Source: an uncultured Bacteroidales bacterium
GTDB lineage: Bacteria > Bacteroidota > Bacteroidia > Bacteroidales > UBA932
Assembly (NCBI GenBank): GCA_944326255.1
Contig: CALVDG010000016.1
Span: 1 to 57,090 of the forward strand
Direction: 5' to 3'
Length of the DNA: 57,090 nt
Made by a program: the position numbers and the translations under genes. The notes beneath the pieces were generated by a model, which was not told the origin of the DNA, ran no database searches, and saw only the letters and a list, made by a program, of their open reading frames with translations. Below are positions 41,568 through 51,778 of the stretch, piece by piece (within the stretch, counting starts at the first letter, position 1; each line of letters opens with the position of its first letter).

Positions 41568-43580
41568 ATGATACGTAAGTTCTTGATTGTATTGTTTTCT
41601 GTCGTGTTGCTGGTTCCTACATGGGCTATATGCCGGCCTGTCCCGGATGTCATTCCCAGACCTGCTGAACTGCATTACGGTCAGGGATATTTTAAGATGG
41701 ATGCCGGGGATATCCTTTCCTCCGGCCGGGTGCGCCAGTCCATAGTCCGGGCCGAGCCGGAGTCCTACGTGCTGGATGTTACCGTGGATTCCGTCATCAT
41801 CGAGGCCGGAGACAGCGCGGGTCTTTTCTATGCCTGGCAGACCCTGAGCCAGTTGGCCGGATTCCCTTTAGGAGTAGCAGAAACAGTGTCGGGCCAGGGG
41901 TACTTTCTTCAGGCCACTGACAGTGTGCGGATTCCCTGTGTCACTGTCAGTGACCGGCCCAGATTTGCCTGGAGAGGCTATATGCAGGACGTGTCGCGGC
42001 ATTTTTTTGATTTGGAATTTTTGAAAAAACAGATAGATGCGATGGCTGTCCTTAAACTCAACCGTCTGCACCTGCATCTGACCGATGCCGCCGGCTGGAG
42101 GGTGGAGATTGACCGCTATCCCCTGCTGACCTCATTTGCCGCCTGGAGAGAGGGAGACCTGTGGAAAGACTGGTGGTTCGGAGAGCGGAAATACCTTCCC
42201 GAGGGTACACCCGGAGCATACGGCGGGTATTATACCAAGGAACAGTTGCGGGAACTGGTGCGGTATGCCGCTGACCGCTATGTTACGATTGTGCCGGAGA
42301 TAGAGATGCCCTCGCACTCGGAGGAGGTGCTGACTGCATACCCGGAACTGTCCTGCACCGGCGAGCCTTATAAGCATTCGGATTTCTGTATAGGAAAGGA
42401 GGAAACTTTTGAGTTTCTTGAGAACGTTCTCACGGAGATAATGGATATTTTCCCCTCGCAGTATATCCATGTCGGAGGTGACGAGGCATCGAAGAAAGCC
42501 TGGGCCGAATGTCCGTTGTGCCAGGCCCGCATGGAGGCTCTGGGGTTGGCGCATGTGGACGAACTACAAAGTTATATGATCAGACGCATAGGCACTTTCT
42601 TAGAGTCGCATGGCCGGACTTTGGTCGGATGGGACGAGATCATGCAGGGCGGGGCTGACAGTGCCGCTGTGGTCATGGCCTGGAGAGGCGTGGACCAGGG
42701 CGCGCGTGCAGCTGAGGGCGGCAACAGAACGATCATGTCTCCGGGCGCGTTCTGCTATTTCGATACCTATCAGGACGATCCGTCCACGCTGCCTCCTGCC
42801 ATGGGCGGATATACCCCGCTGTCCAAGGTCTATTCGTTCGAGCCGGTGCCGGACGGTCTGGACTCAGCGGCGGCTTCTAATATAATAGGAGTGCAGGCCA
42901 ATCTCTGGTGCGAATATATTCCGACCGAGGAGCATGCCGAGCTGATGATATACCCTCGTCTTTATGCCCTGGCCGAGGTGGCCTGGAGTCCGGCTTCGGG
43001 TCGGGATTACGGGGACTTTCACCGTCGGGCCCTGGTGCTGTGTGAGAGGATGAGGGCTGACGGATACAATGTTTTCGACCTGGCCCGCGAGGTGGGTGAC
43101 CGTCCTGCCTCACAGCAGTCTGTGGAGCATCTGGCCCGGGGCTGCAAGGTCATCTATAACGCGCCTTATAATTCCACGTATGCCGCAGGAGGGGACACGG
43201 CTCTCACGGACGGTCTGCACGGAGGCTGGACTTACGGGGACGGCCGCTGGCAGGGCTTTATCTCACGGGACCGTCTGGATGTGACTGTAGACCTCGGCCG
43301 GCTGACTGATGTCCGTTCTGTGGAGGCGGACTTCATACAGGTCTGCGGTCCGGAGGTCTTCCTGCCGGCTGAGGTGGTGATTTCTGCATCGGAGGACGGT
43401 TCTGAGTTCCGGGAGCTGCGGCGCATCACTCGTGATGTGATCCGCGACGACCGCGTCACCTTCGTCACCGACGGCTGGTATGCTGCTGATGCCTCTGTCC
43501 CCGCCCGCTACATCCGAGTCCAGGCCCGCTCCGGCCAGTTCGGCGGCTGGGTCTTCACCGACGAGATAGTCGTCCGCTGA
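41568..43580 (+). CDS. Beta-N-acetylhexosaminidase (GH20)
   Basis: A 670-residue exported glycosidase; ATG 41568 is preferred over a GTG two codons earlier. The signal peptide is at 1-24. A GH20b-type N-terminal domain leads to the catalytic barrel (FAWRGYMQDVSRHFFDLEFL, LNRLHLHLTDAAGWRVEIDRY) with the catalytic Asp-Glu pair in VGGDEASKKAW near residue 305. The C-terminal 150 residues form an F5/8-type (discoidin-like) module (DVTVDLGRLTDVRSVEADF). It removes terminal GlcNAc/GalNAc, for example from mucin glycans. Its stop codon abuts the stop of the convergent ATPase gene. Confidence 0.94.
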   Translation: MIRKFLIVLFSVVLLVPTWAICRPVPDVIPRPAELHYGQGYFKMDAGDILSSGRVRQSIVRAEPESYVLDVTVDSVIIEAGDSAGLFYAWQTLSQLAGFPLGVAETVSGQGYFLQATDSVRIPCVTVSDRPRFAWRGYMQDVSRHFFDLEFLKKQIDAMAVLKLNRLHLHLTDAAGWRVEIDRYPLLTSFAAWREGDLWKDWWFGERKYLPEGTPGAYGGYYTKEQLRELVRYAADRYVTIVPEIEMPSHSEEVLTAYPELSCTGEPYKHSDFCIGKEETFEFLENVLTEIMDIFPSQYIHVGGDEASKKAWAECPLCQARMEALGLAHVDELQSYMIRRIGTFLESHGRTLVGWDEIMQGGADSAAVVMAWRGVDQGARAAEGGNRTIMSPGAFCYFDTYQDDPSTLPPAMGGYTPLSKVYSFEPVPDGLDSAAASNIIGVQANLWCEYIPTEEHAELMIYPRLYALAEVAWSPASGRDYGDFHRRALVLCERMRADGYNVFDLAREVGDRPASQQSVEHLARGCKVIYNAPYNSTYAAGGDTALTDGLHGGWTYGDGRWQGFISRDRLDVTVDLGRLTDVRSVEADFIQVCGPEVFLPAEVVISASEDGSEFRELRRITRDVIRDDRVTFVTDGWYAADASVPARYIRVQARSGQFGGWVFTDEIVVR

Positions 43581-45533
43581 TTATGATTGGGGGATGCGGA
43601 GGGCGCGCATGGCGTTGAGGACGGCCAGAACGGTGACTCCGACGTCGGCGAATACGGCCATCCACATGGTGCCGAGGCCAACTGTGGCCAGGGCAAGTAT
43701 GGCTACTTTTACTCCGACAGCGAACCAGATGTTCTGACGGGCGATACGGAGAGTGCGGCGTGCTATGGCGATAGCCGTGGCTATCTTGGTCGGCTTGTCA
43801 TCCATCAGAACCACGTCGGCTGCCTCTATCGCTGCGTCGCTTCCCAGTCCGCCCATGGCGATGCCCACATCGGCCCGTTTGAGCACAGGCGCGTCGTTGA
43901 TGCCGTCTCCCACGAAGGCCAGGCTGCGGTCGGCCGGCTTCGAGGCCAGTAATTGTTCCAGATACGAGACCTTGTCAGCGGGCAGCAGGGCGGCGTGATA
44001 TGCGTCCAGTCCGAGCCGGACGGCCACGTCACGGGCCACTTCCTCCCGGTCTCCGGTCAGCATAACAGTCCGGCTGACACCCAGGTGTTTGAGTGCGGCG
44101 ACGGCCTCTGCGCTATCCTCTTTCACACGGTCGTTGATGACGATATGGCCGGCGTACTTGCCGTCTACGGCCACGTGGATGATGGTACCGGCACGGTGGC
44201 AGTCATGCCAGCCGGCTCCGACCGAATCCATCATCCGGGTATTGCCAACGCAGACCGTGCGGCCTTCCACGCAGGCCTTGATGCCCTGCCCGGCAATTTC
44301 CTCCACATCGGTGACCGAGCAGCCGTCGGTGGCCTCGTTGGGGAATGCCGCTCTAAGGGCCTCGCCTATCGGGTGGGTGGAGAAATGCTCCACATGGGCG
44401 GCCAGATGCAGCAACTCGTTCTCGTTGAAGTCCTCGGGATGAACGGCCTCCACTGCAAATTCGCCCTTTGTGAGGGTTCCGGTCTTGTCGAACACGACGG
44501 TGCCGATACGGGCCAGCGTATCCATATAGCTGCTGCCCTTGATGAGTATGCCTTTGCGCGAGGCACCTCCAAGTCCGCCGAAAAAGGTAAGCGGCACACT
44601 GATGACCAGGGCGCAGGGACAGGAGACTACAAGAAAAATCAGTGCCCTGTGCAGCCATGTGGCGAAAGAGGCTGAGAAACCGGCCTCTGAGAAAAGCGGG
44701 GGCAGGAAGGCCAGCAGCAGGGCGGCGAAGACGACGATCGGGGTGTAGACACGGGCGAAACGGGTGATGAACGACTCGCTGCGGGACTTCTGTCCGTCCG
44801 CGCTCTCCACCAGCCGGAGTATTTTCGACACGGTGCTTTCGCCGAAAGATCTTGTCGTCCTCACGCGGAGCACGCCGGAGAGGTTGATGCAGCCGGATAT
44901 GACCTCGTCGCCGGTGCTTACGTCCCGTGGCATACTCTCTCCTGTGAGCGCGACGGTGTTGAGCGATGATGTACCTTCTATCACTGTACCGTCTAGGGGC
45001 ACTTTCTCCCCCGGCCTTATGACTATGACCTCTCCGACGCGGACTTCTTCAGGCGGGACGGTCTCCACACGGCCGTTACGCTCCACCTCAACCGTATCGG
45101 GCCGGATGTCCATCAGATGCGATATGCTGTCCCGGCTCCGGCCTTCGGCGTAGGTCTCGAATATCTCTCCCACAGCGAAGAACAGCATGACGAAGACGGC
45201 TTCGGGAAACTCGGTCTCCGCTCCGGGCAGGAAGCCGATGCAAAGGGCCCCGAGGGTAGCGACGGTCATCAGGAAGTTCTCGTTGAACACGTCTCCGTGC
45301 GCGATGCCCTCGGCCGCCTCTTTCAGCGTAGGCGCACCGACCAGCATGTACGGTATCAGATAGACGAGAAGCAGCTGCCATGTCGGCAGGGTGCAGTGCT
45401 TTTCTATGATTACCGCCCCGGCCAGCAGGACTGCTGTGACGGCGATAAGGATGATGCGCCGCCTCATGCTCCTGCCTTCATATCCGGATTGCCCGGAGTG
45501 ATGATGTCCGTGATTATGATGTGCGTGTGCCAT
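43581..45533 (-). CDS. P1B-type heavy-metal ATPase (Zn/Cd/Pb class)
   Basis: A 650-residue metal efflux pump of the inner membrane. There is no N-terminal HMA domain; a His-rich tail replaces it (AHAHHNHGHHHSG). The metal-binding CPC is in VSCPCALVISVP, the phosphorylated Asp in DKTGTLTKGEF, the HP motif in STHPIGEA, and the hinge in GDGINDAPVL. A Lys in the seventh TM (VGVKVAIL) and Asp-Gly in the last TM (FADVGVTV) mark the P1B-2 (Zn, Cd, Pb) subclass. Two Fur-type inverted repeats lie at its promoter (45579-45631), and the Fur-family gene is just upstream. Confidence 0.95.
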   Translation of the reverse strand: MAHAHHNHGHHHSGQSGYEGRSMRRRIILIAVTAVLLAGAVIIEKHCTLPTWQLLLVYLIPYMLVGAPTLKEAAEGIAHGDVFNENFLMTVATLGALCIGFLPGAETEFPEAVFVMLFFAVGEIFETYAEGRSRDSISHLMDIRPDTVEVERNGRVETVPPEEVRVGEVIVIRPGEKVPLDGTVIEGTSSLNTVALTGESMPRDVSTGDEVISGCINLSGVLRVRTTRSFGESTVSKILRLVESADGQKSRSESFITRFARVYTPIVVFAALLLAFLPPLFSEAGFSASFATWLHRALIFLVVSCPCALVISVPLTFFGGLGGASRKGILIKGSSYMDTLARIGTVVFDKTGTLTKGEFAVEAVHPEDFNENELLHLAAHVEHFSTHPIGEALRAAFPNEATDGCSVTDVEEIAGQGIKACVEGRTVCVGNTRMMDSVGAGWHDCHRAGTIIHVAVDGKYAGHIVINDRVKEDSAEAVAALKHLGVSRTVMLTGDREEVARDVAVRLGLDAYHAALLPADKVSYLEQLLASKPADRSLAFVGDGINDAPVLKRADVGIAMGGLGSDAAIEAADVVLMDDKPTKIATAIAIARRTLRIARQNIWFAVGVKVAILALATVGLGTMWMAVFADVGVTVLAVLNAMRALRIPQS

Positions 45534-45558
45534 GATTCTGTCATTTTGGTTTCTGACA

Positions 45559-45566
45559 CAAAATTA
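45559..45566 (-). promoter_or_regulatory. -7 promoter element of the metal ATPase
   Basis: TAATTTTG on the minus strand, 25 bp before the ATG at 45533. A 7-1-7 inverted repeat starts 12 bp upstream and so covers the -33 region. Confidence 0.55.
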
Positions 45567-45578
45567 CAGAGGGCAGGA

Positions 45579-45593
45579 TGCAACCAGGTTTCA
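45579..45593. promoter_or_regulatory. Putative Fur-family operator, box 1
   Basis: TGCAACC-A-GGTTTCA is a 7-1-7 inverted repeat with 6 of 7 arm pairs matching. Fur, Zur and PerR proteins bind 7-1-7 sites. It lies between -7 and -33 of the metal ATPase promoter. Confidence 0.55.
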
Positions 45594-45616
45594 TAAATGC
45601 GTCAGTCCGGTCACTT

Positions 45617-45631
45617 TGCAATCCGGTTGCA
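45617..45631. promoter_or_regulatory. Putative Fur-family operator, box 2
   Basis: TGCAATC-C-GGTTGCA is a second 7-1-7 repeat with 6 of 7 arm pairs. It has the same half-site TGCAACC as box 1, with centres 38 bp apart. It lies between the Fur-family gene end and box 1. Confidence 0.55.
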
Positions 45632-45641
45632 GTGACGGAAG

Positions 45642-46070
45642 TCAGGCTTTGCGGCCGGAACATTCGGGACAGAGGCCCTTGACGGTATAGTTGATGGACT
45701 CAATCTCGTAGCCGTCAGGAAGTTCCACTACGGGAATCTTCACATCGTCGATGCAGAACGTGCGGTTGCATCCCTCGCAGTAGAAATGGATATGGCGGTT
45801 CTCGACCCGGCAGACGGTGGACTCGCAGCGGCATATCTCGTATTTTACAGACCCGCTGCCGTCCTCGAACGAATGAATCGCGTGGTGCTCCAGCAGGACA
45901 TTGAGGGTGCGGAATATCGTGGACTTATCCATGGTCTCCAGCTCCGTCTCCAGTTCCGTCATGGAGACAGGGTGGGTGAGCTCCGAGAGTTTTTGGAGTA
46001 CGAGGATGCGGGCTGCGGTCGGATGAATGCCGTGGTCCTGAAGCTGCTGTTCGATGGTTCCGTTTGCCAT
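45642..46070 (-). CDS. Fur-family transcriptional regulator (Zur/PerR-like)
   Basis: A 142-residue regulator. The winged helix spans 1-80 (IHPTAARILVLQKLSE; MDKSTIFRTLNVLLEHHAIH). The dimerisation and metal domain has HIHFYCEGCNRTFCIDDVKI and CPECSGRKA at the end; the two CxxC pairs form the structural Zn site of the family. Which metal it senses cannot be told. The gene is 108 bp upstream of the metal ATPase on the same strand, and the two 7-1-7 sites between them are likely its operators. Confidence 0.92.
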   Translation of the reverse strand: MANGTIEQQLQDHGIHPTAARILVLQKLSELTHPVSMTELETELETMDKSTIFRTLNVLLEHHAIHSFEDGSGSVKYEICRCESTVCRVENRHIHFYCEGCNRTFCIDDVKIPVVELPDGYEIESINYTVKGLCPECSGRKA

Positions 46071-46097
46071 AGTTCTGTTGAATTCGAATTAGGAATG

Positions 46098-46105
46098 CAA
46101 ATCTA
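46098..46105 (-). promoter_or_regulatory. -7 promoter element of the Fur-family gene
   Basis: TAGATTTG on the minus strand, 27 bp before the ATG at 46070. No TGCAACC-type box is seen at this promoter, so autoregulation through that motif is not supported. Confidence 0.5.
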
Positions 46106-46126
46106 CGAACAGTTTTTGATAAATGC

Positions 46127-46696
46127 TCAAAATTTCCGGGCGAAGCCGCTGATGAGAGTGAGGTATTCCGGTGGCTGTCCGTTCCGGCCCCATTGCAGTG
46201 GTGTATGGAAAATGTCGGCGGCGGTGCGGGCGATGTCGAATCCCAGGGCTTCCAGCGACGGGCGGATGCTTTCGGGGTGGCGGCAGGGTCGGCCTTCGCG
46301 GCGTGTGCAGTGCTCCGGCGGGCAGAGCAGGCAGGTGCCGGCGAAGAACGCCCTGGCGGTGTGTGCCGGCACTGCAGCTTCACGTTCCATTTTCAACAGC
46401 ATCCGGTCAAGCCGCTCCCGTTCCCGGCGGATGATCCTGTCGGCTGTCTCCGGAGTCAGCACCGTCCTTTCTGCAGGAACAATCTTCGTGGCCAGCAGGG
46501 AGATGACCGCATATCCTTCCGGAAGAGCCGTCTCGTCGAAATCGTAGGGAGGGCAGGCCCAGCAGTTGCCGTAGCGGCCGCATTCACGGCAGTATCCCCG
46601 CACCCGTCCGAAGTCCCGGTAGCCGGCGATGTACTCGGCCATCGGCATTTCTATCCAATGCTCCTGCACGCTATATTCATGTAGTCTCTGTTCCAT
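46127..46696 (-). CDS. DUF2284 putative metal-binding protein
   Basis: A 189-residue Cys-rich cytosolic protein. The N-terminal cluster CRECGRYGNCWACPPYDF and the C-terminal cluster CLLCPPEHCTRREGRPCRHP are the DUF2284 signatures. The family is thought to bind metal or an Fe-S cluster, but no reaction is known. Its 3' end is 57 bp from the Fur-family gene on the same strand. Promoter TATTTTTG lies at 46710-46717, 13 bp before the ATG. The neighbourhood suggests metal handling, which is only an inference. Confidence 0.88.
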   Translation of the reverse strand: MEQRLHEYSVQEHWIEMPMAEYIAGYRDFGRVRGYCRECGRYGNCWACPPYDFDETALPEGYAVISLLATKIVPAERTVLTPETADRIIRRERERLDRMLLKMEREAAVPAHTARAFFAGTCLLCPPEHCTRREGRPCRHPESIRPSLEALGFDIARTAADIFHTPLQWGRNGQPPEYLTLISGFARKF

Positions 46697-46764
46697 ATAC
46701 CGATTTTGGCAAAAATACGGATTATTGTTCTTAGTTTGTATGGGTCATGGAGTGGAAAGTTTTG

Positions 46765-46772
46765 TATTTTTG
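46765..46772 (+). promoter_or_regulatory. -7 promoter element of the nitroreductase
   Basis: TATTTTTG, 23 bp before the ATG at 46796. Confidence 0.5.
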
Positions 46773-46795
46773 TAAGCGTTTGGAAAAATGATTAA

Positions 46796-47539
46796 ATGAT
46801 GATGGAATTCAAGGACAGAAGAAGCATCCGAAAATATTCCCGGCGCGGGCTGCCGGAGGGCTTAATTGCGGCACTGGCTGGGGAGGCTTCGAGGGCTGCG
46901 ACTATGGGCAATATGCAGCTGTATTCGCTGGTGGTCACTGAGGACGGGCCGGAAAGAGAGGCCCTGGCTGAGGCGCACCATCATCAGCCGATGATTCTGG
47001 AGGCTCCGGCGGTGCTTACGTTCTGTGCGGATTTTCACAGGTTCAGCCGGTGGTGTGAGCAGCGGGACGCGGCACCGGGTTACGGCAACTTCGTATCTTT
47101 CATCAACGCTGCCACGGACACTCTGCTGTTTGCCCAGGCATTCATTACCTTAGCGGAGGAGCGCGGCCTGGGTACCTGCATCCTAGGTACGACGGTCTAC
47201 AATCCCGATAAGATCATCGAGGCCCTGCGCTTGCCGCCTCTGGTGATGCCCGTGCTGACCGTTACTATTGGCTGGCCGGACGAGGCTCCGGGGCAGACTG
47301 ACCGCCTGCCGGTGGAGGCTGTCCTACACGCCGGTCATTATCACGACTATGCGGTGGAAGATATCGACCGCATCTACGCTGCAAAGGAGGCCCTTCCCGA
47401 GAGCCGTTATTTCGTGGATCTCAACGGTACGGACAATCTCGCCCAGGTCTTCACCCGCTTCCGTTTCACACGGCAGGAATGCCTGGAGATGTCCGCCAAG
47501 ATGCGGGAAGTCCTGCGGCACCAGGGTTTCAATGAATAG
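46796..47539 (+). CDS. Nitroreductase family protein
   Basis: A 247-residue flavoprotein of the NfsA-like nitroreductase fold. FMN-binding signatures are FKDRRSIRKYSRRGLPEGLI at the N-terminus and EERGLGTCILGTTVYNPDKI near residue 120, followed by VMPVLTVTIGWPDEAP. Such enzymes reduce nitro groups, quinones or FMN with NAD(P)H. Three consecutive Met codons leave the start uncertain by two residues; ATG 46796 is used. It is divergent from the DUF2284 gene and not obviously part of an operon. Confidence 0.92.
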   Translation: MMMEFKDRRSIRKYSRRGLPEGLIAALAGEASRAATMGNMQLYSLVVTEDGPEREALAEAHHHQPMILEAPAVLTFCADFHRFSRWCEQRDAAPGYGNFVSFINAATDTLLFAQAFITLAEERGLGTCILGTTVYNPDKIIEALRLPPLVMPVLTVTIGWPDEAPGQTDRLPVEAVLHAGHYHDYAVEDIDRIYAAKEALPESRYFVDLNGTDNLAQVFTRFRFTRQECLEMSAKMREVLRHQGFNE

Positions 47540-47738
47540 ACAAACGGTAAGTAGTGCGTCACCTCAAAAATGTAAAAGTTTGGTGTATAAGGCATTATGA
47601 TGATGACGTGTTCTTGTCACCAGTTCGGAACATGCCGAAAAGCACACGCGCTTTTCATAAGTCCATGAGTATCGGGTAATTACAAAGCCGCCCTGCGTCA
47701 GTACTTACCGTAAGTTTTGCTCAGATTGCCAAATATGT
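47540..47738. other. Intergenic spacer
   Basis: About 200 bp without a gene. ACGGTAAGTA near 47547 and its reverse complement TACTTACCGT near 47702 form a 10-bp inverted repeat spanning about 165 bp; the similarity fades quickly inward. No terminator or RNA family was recognised. Confidence 0.4.
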
Positions 47739-47746
47739 TACATTTG
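47739..47746 (+). promoter_or_regulatory. -7 promoter element of the DUF456 gene
   Basis: TACATTTG, 29 bp before the ATG at 47776. Confidence 0.55.
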
Positions 47747-47775
47747 CGTACTGAAAGTTCAGACTGACGCGCAAT

Positions 47776-48270
47776 ATGGAAATTTTCATCGACATAGTAG
47801 CCGTGATACTCGGCATCGTAGGCCTTCTCGGCTGTATTCTGCCCGTGCTGCCCGGCCCTCCGTGCAGTCTTGCAGGCATGTTTTTGTTGTTTCTGTGGGG
47901 TTCGCCCTGCGCTCAGGACGACATCACCTGGCGTCTGCTGATCATCATGCTGATAGTTACGGTGGTGGTGACCGTCCTGGACTATGTGGTGCCGGGTTGG
48001 CTGACCCGGGTGACCGGCGGCACGAAGTACGCCTCGCGCGGAGCGACGGCCGGCATGATAGTGGGCATTCTGTTCTTCCCGCCCTGGGGCATGATCGCCG
48101 GAGCCTTCATCGGAGCCCTCGTCGCCGAGCTCTACTGGGGCGAGAAGAAGATGGGACAGGGTCTCAAGGCCGCAGCCGGCTCCTTCCTCGGCTTCCTGCT
48201 CGGTACCGGAGCCAAGCTTGCCGCCTCCGGAGTGATGCTCTACTACATCGTCATTGCCCTTATCCCATAA
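47776..48270 (+). CDS. DUF456 membrane protein
   Basis: A 164-residue inner-membrane protein with four or five hydrophobic segments and the DUF456 patterns GCILPVLPGPPCSLAG near residue 20, VVPGWLTRVTGGTKYASRGA and GMIAGAFIGALVAELYWGEK. The glycine-zipper character suggests a small oligomeric membrane protein. Its function is unknown. Length is typical. Confidence 0.9.
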   Translation: MEIFIDIVAVILGIVGLLGCILPVLPGPPCSLAGMFLLFLWGSPCAQDDITWRLLIIMLIVTVVVTVLDYVVPGWLTRVTGGTKYASRGATAGMIVGILFFPPWGMIAGAFIGALVAELYWGEKKMGQGLKAAAGSFLGFLLGTGAKLAASGVMLYYIVIALIP

Positions 48271-48285
48271 ATTATGCGATTCTCA

Positions 48286-48316
48286 TTATGAAATTTGCAT
48301 AATGAAAAATTCATAA
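48286..48316. promoter_or_regulatory. Inverted repeat abutting the ATPase promoter
   Basis: TTATGAAATTTGCAT (48286-48300) and ATGAAAAATTCATAA (48302-48316) are inverted repeats with 13 of 15 matches around a one-base centre. The -7 element TACATTTG (48318-48325) starts two bases later, so this could be an operator of an unknown regulator. Confidence 0.5.
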
Positions 48317-48357
48317 TTACATTTGTGCCTGTAAACCATAGTAAATACAGGCGCGAT

Positions 48358-49509
48358 ATGAATCCTTTTATCATTGTCGGAGACGTTCCGAAAGAATATT
48401 TCTGTGACCGGGTAGCAGAATCAGACCACATAATCCGAAGTGTTACCGGAGGTGCAAATATGTGCCTTATCTCTGAGAGGCGGTTGGGCAAATCCAAACT
48501 CATCCGTTTCTGCTATGACAGAGAGGAGATATCTGAGAGATACTACACATTCTATGTGGATATTCTGCATACTGCATGTTTTCAGGAATTTACATACGAA
48601 TTCGGTCAGGCTGTCTTCAACCGTCTGCGCTCCAGGAGCCGTAAAATGCTGCAGAACTTTGTCCAGGGTCTTAAATCCATCAATGCGGAATTCGGCTTTG
48701 ACCCGGTCAGCGGCCTTCCGACATTCAGCTTAGGGCTTGGAGACATATCCCGTCCTGAATATACGCTGACGGAGATATTCCAGTGTCTTGAGCAGGCTGA
48801 CCGTCCGTGCATCGTGACTTTTGACGAGTTCCAGCAGATAGGCAAGTATCCTGAGAAAAATATCGAGGCCCTTCTCCGTTCGCATATACAGCATCTTGGC
48901 AATGTGCATTTTATATTCTCCGGCAGTGAGACCCACATGCTGTCGCAGATGTTCATGTCATCGGCCAGGCCGTTTTATCACAGTGCCTCGATGCTGGAAC
49001 TGAAACCGATTGATCCCGAGAAATATTCAGAATTCGTCATAAGACATTTTGAGAAAGGAAAGAAAAAAATTGCCCCGGAGGCAGTCGGCAAGGTGTACGG
49101 GCTTTTCGAAGGAAATACGTACTGTATGCAGAAGACTTTTCACGAGGCATACGCGACCGTGCCCGAGGGTGGGGAATGTACAGTGGCGATATTGAGGGAG
49201 ACTGTGGACTCCATCATAGAGGAGGCTTCTGTGGGTTATCGTATGATGCTCTCGGATATTCCGTTAAGGCAGAAGGAACTGTTGTATGCCGTAGCCGAGG
49301 ATGTCCGTGCCCAAAAGATAATGGGGGTGGATTTCCTCCGCCGTCACTCTCTCGCCTCCAGCAGTGCAGTGCAGACAGCGGCGGCCAAGCTGACAAGTAT
49401 GGAACTGCTGGCAGTGAGGGACGGAGTGTATTATGTCCCGGATATTCTTCTGAGAATGTTCCTGCAGCGGCTGATGAATCCTCAGAAGGAGTTTTTCCCG
49501 GAAGAATAA
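48358..49509 (+). CDS. Orphan AAA ATPase (archaeal ATPase-like)
   Basis: A 383-residue P-loop ATPase; ATG 48358 lies after the promoter, while a TTG at 48295 lies upstream of it and is rejected. Walker A is in SERRLGKSKLIRF (near residue 45) and Walker B in CIVTFDEFQQI; sensor-like FIFSGSETHML follows. The C-terminal 100 residues form a winged-helix-like region (RQKELLYAVAEDV). The family occurs as scattered accessory genes with unknown roles. No nuclease, toxin or other partner gene is adjacent. Its stop touches the stop of the convergent aldolase gene. Confidence 0.85.
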   Translation: MNPFIIVGDVPKEYFCDRVAESDHIIRSVTGGANMCLISERRLGKSKLIRFCYDREEISERYYTFYVDILHTACFQEFTYEFGQAVFNRLRSRSRKMLQNFVQGLKSINAEFGFDPVSGLPTFSLGLGDISRPEYTLTEIFQCLEQADRPCIVTFDEFQQIGKYPEKNIEALLRSHIQHLGNVHFIFSGSETHMLSQMFMSSARPFYHSASMLELKPIDPEKYSEFVIRHFEKGKKKIAPEAVGKVYGLFEGNTYCMQKTFHEAYATVPEGGECTVAILRETVDSIIEEASVGYRMMLSDIPLRQKELLYAVAEDVRAQKIMGVDFLRRHSLASSSAVQTAAAKLTSMELLAVRDGVYYVPDILLRMFLQRLMNPQKEFFPEE

Positions 49510-50103
49510 TCAGACAGTGGTGTAGTTGCCGCGGGAGAGGACGATGATGCGGCAGGCCATCTCGAAGAAAACGGCGCGGCGGAAGGTGTCGGGGAAGTCG
49601 GGGCCGCAGGCGACCTGTCCGTGGTTGGACATCAGGACAATGTCGTGGGCGGTGAGGGCTTCCACGACCGCAGCGGCGAGCTCCGGGCTGCCGGGCGGAA
49701 GGAACGGCACCACCGGCACTTCACGGCCGACGTAGAGCGGTCCCTCGAGGGTTACGTTGAAATCCCGGGGCTTGTCCTTCATGCAGGCCACGACTGTGGC
49801 ACAGGGGGACTGGAAGTGCAGGACGCAGCCGACTTCCGGCCTTTTCCGCATTGTCCCGAGGTGGAATCCGGCCTCCATCGTGGGACGCACCCCGTTCAGT
49901 GAGGTGCCGTCGCTGATGCGGCAGAGGGCGACCTGGTCCTCCCGCAGTTCCCCGAGCCAGGAGCCGGTCGCCGAGAGGAGGGCGCAGTCCTCATTGTCCT
50001 GACCCTTGCACCGCAGGGATAGGTTGCCGCTGCTGCACGACAGCAGCCCGGCCTCGGCGCATTTGTGGGCACATTCCAGAAAATATTGTACTTCCTTTTC
50101 CAT
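49510..50103 (-). CDS. Class II aldolase/adducin family protein
   Basis: A 197-residue protein. Zn-binding and catalytic features of the fuculose-phosphate aldolase/epimerase fold are present: SCSSGNLSLR near residue 22, the conserved Glu region (MEAGFHLGTMRKRPEVGCVL) followed by HFQSPCATVVA, and SNHGQVACGP. Members act on sugar phosphates such as fuculose-1-P, or on related intermediates. The gene follows a sulfatase after 11 bp, so the pair may process sulfated or fucosylated glycans. Substrate is not determined. Confidence 0.88.
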   Translation of the reverse strand: MEKEVQYFLECAHKCAEAGLLSCSSGNLSLRCKGQDNEDCALLSATGSWLGELREDQVALCRISDGTSLNGVRPTMEAGFHLGTMRKRPEVGCVLHFQSPCATVVACMKDKPRDFNVTLEGPLYVGREVPVVPFLPPGSPELAAAVVEALTAHDIVLMSNHGQVACGPDFPDTFRRAVFFEMACRIIVLSRGNYTTV

Positions 50104-50114
50104 TTTACTGGATT

Positions 50115-51755
<1,641 letters not shown>

Positions 51756-51778
51756 TGTTCCTTTTTCCCAATACGCAA

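Noticed and set aside
47547..47712. 10-bp inverted repeat ACGGTAAGTA bounding about 165 bp
   Set aside because: Considered as a third repeat element, but complementarity fades after 10 bp and the interior does not resemble the 177-bp family.
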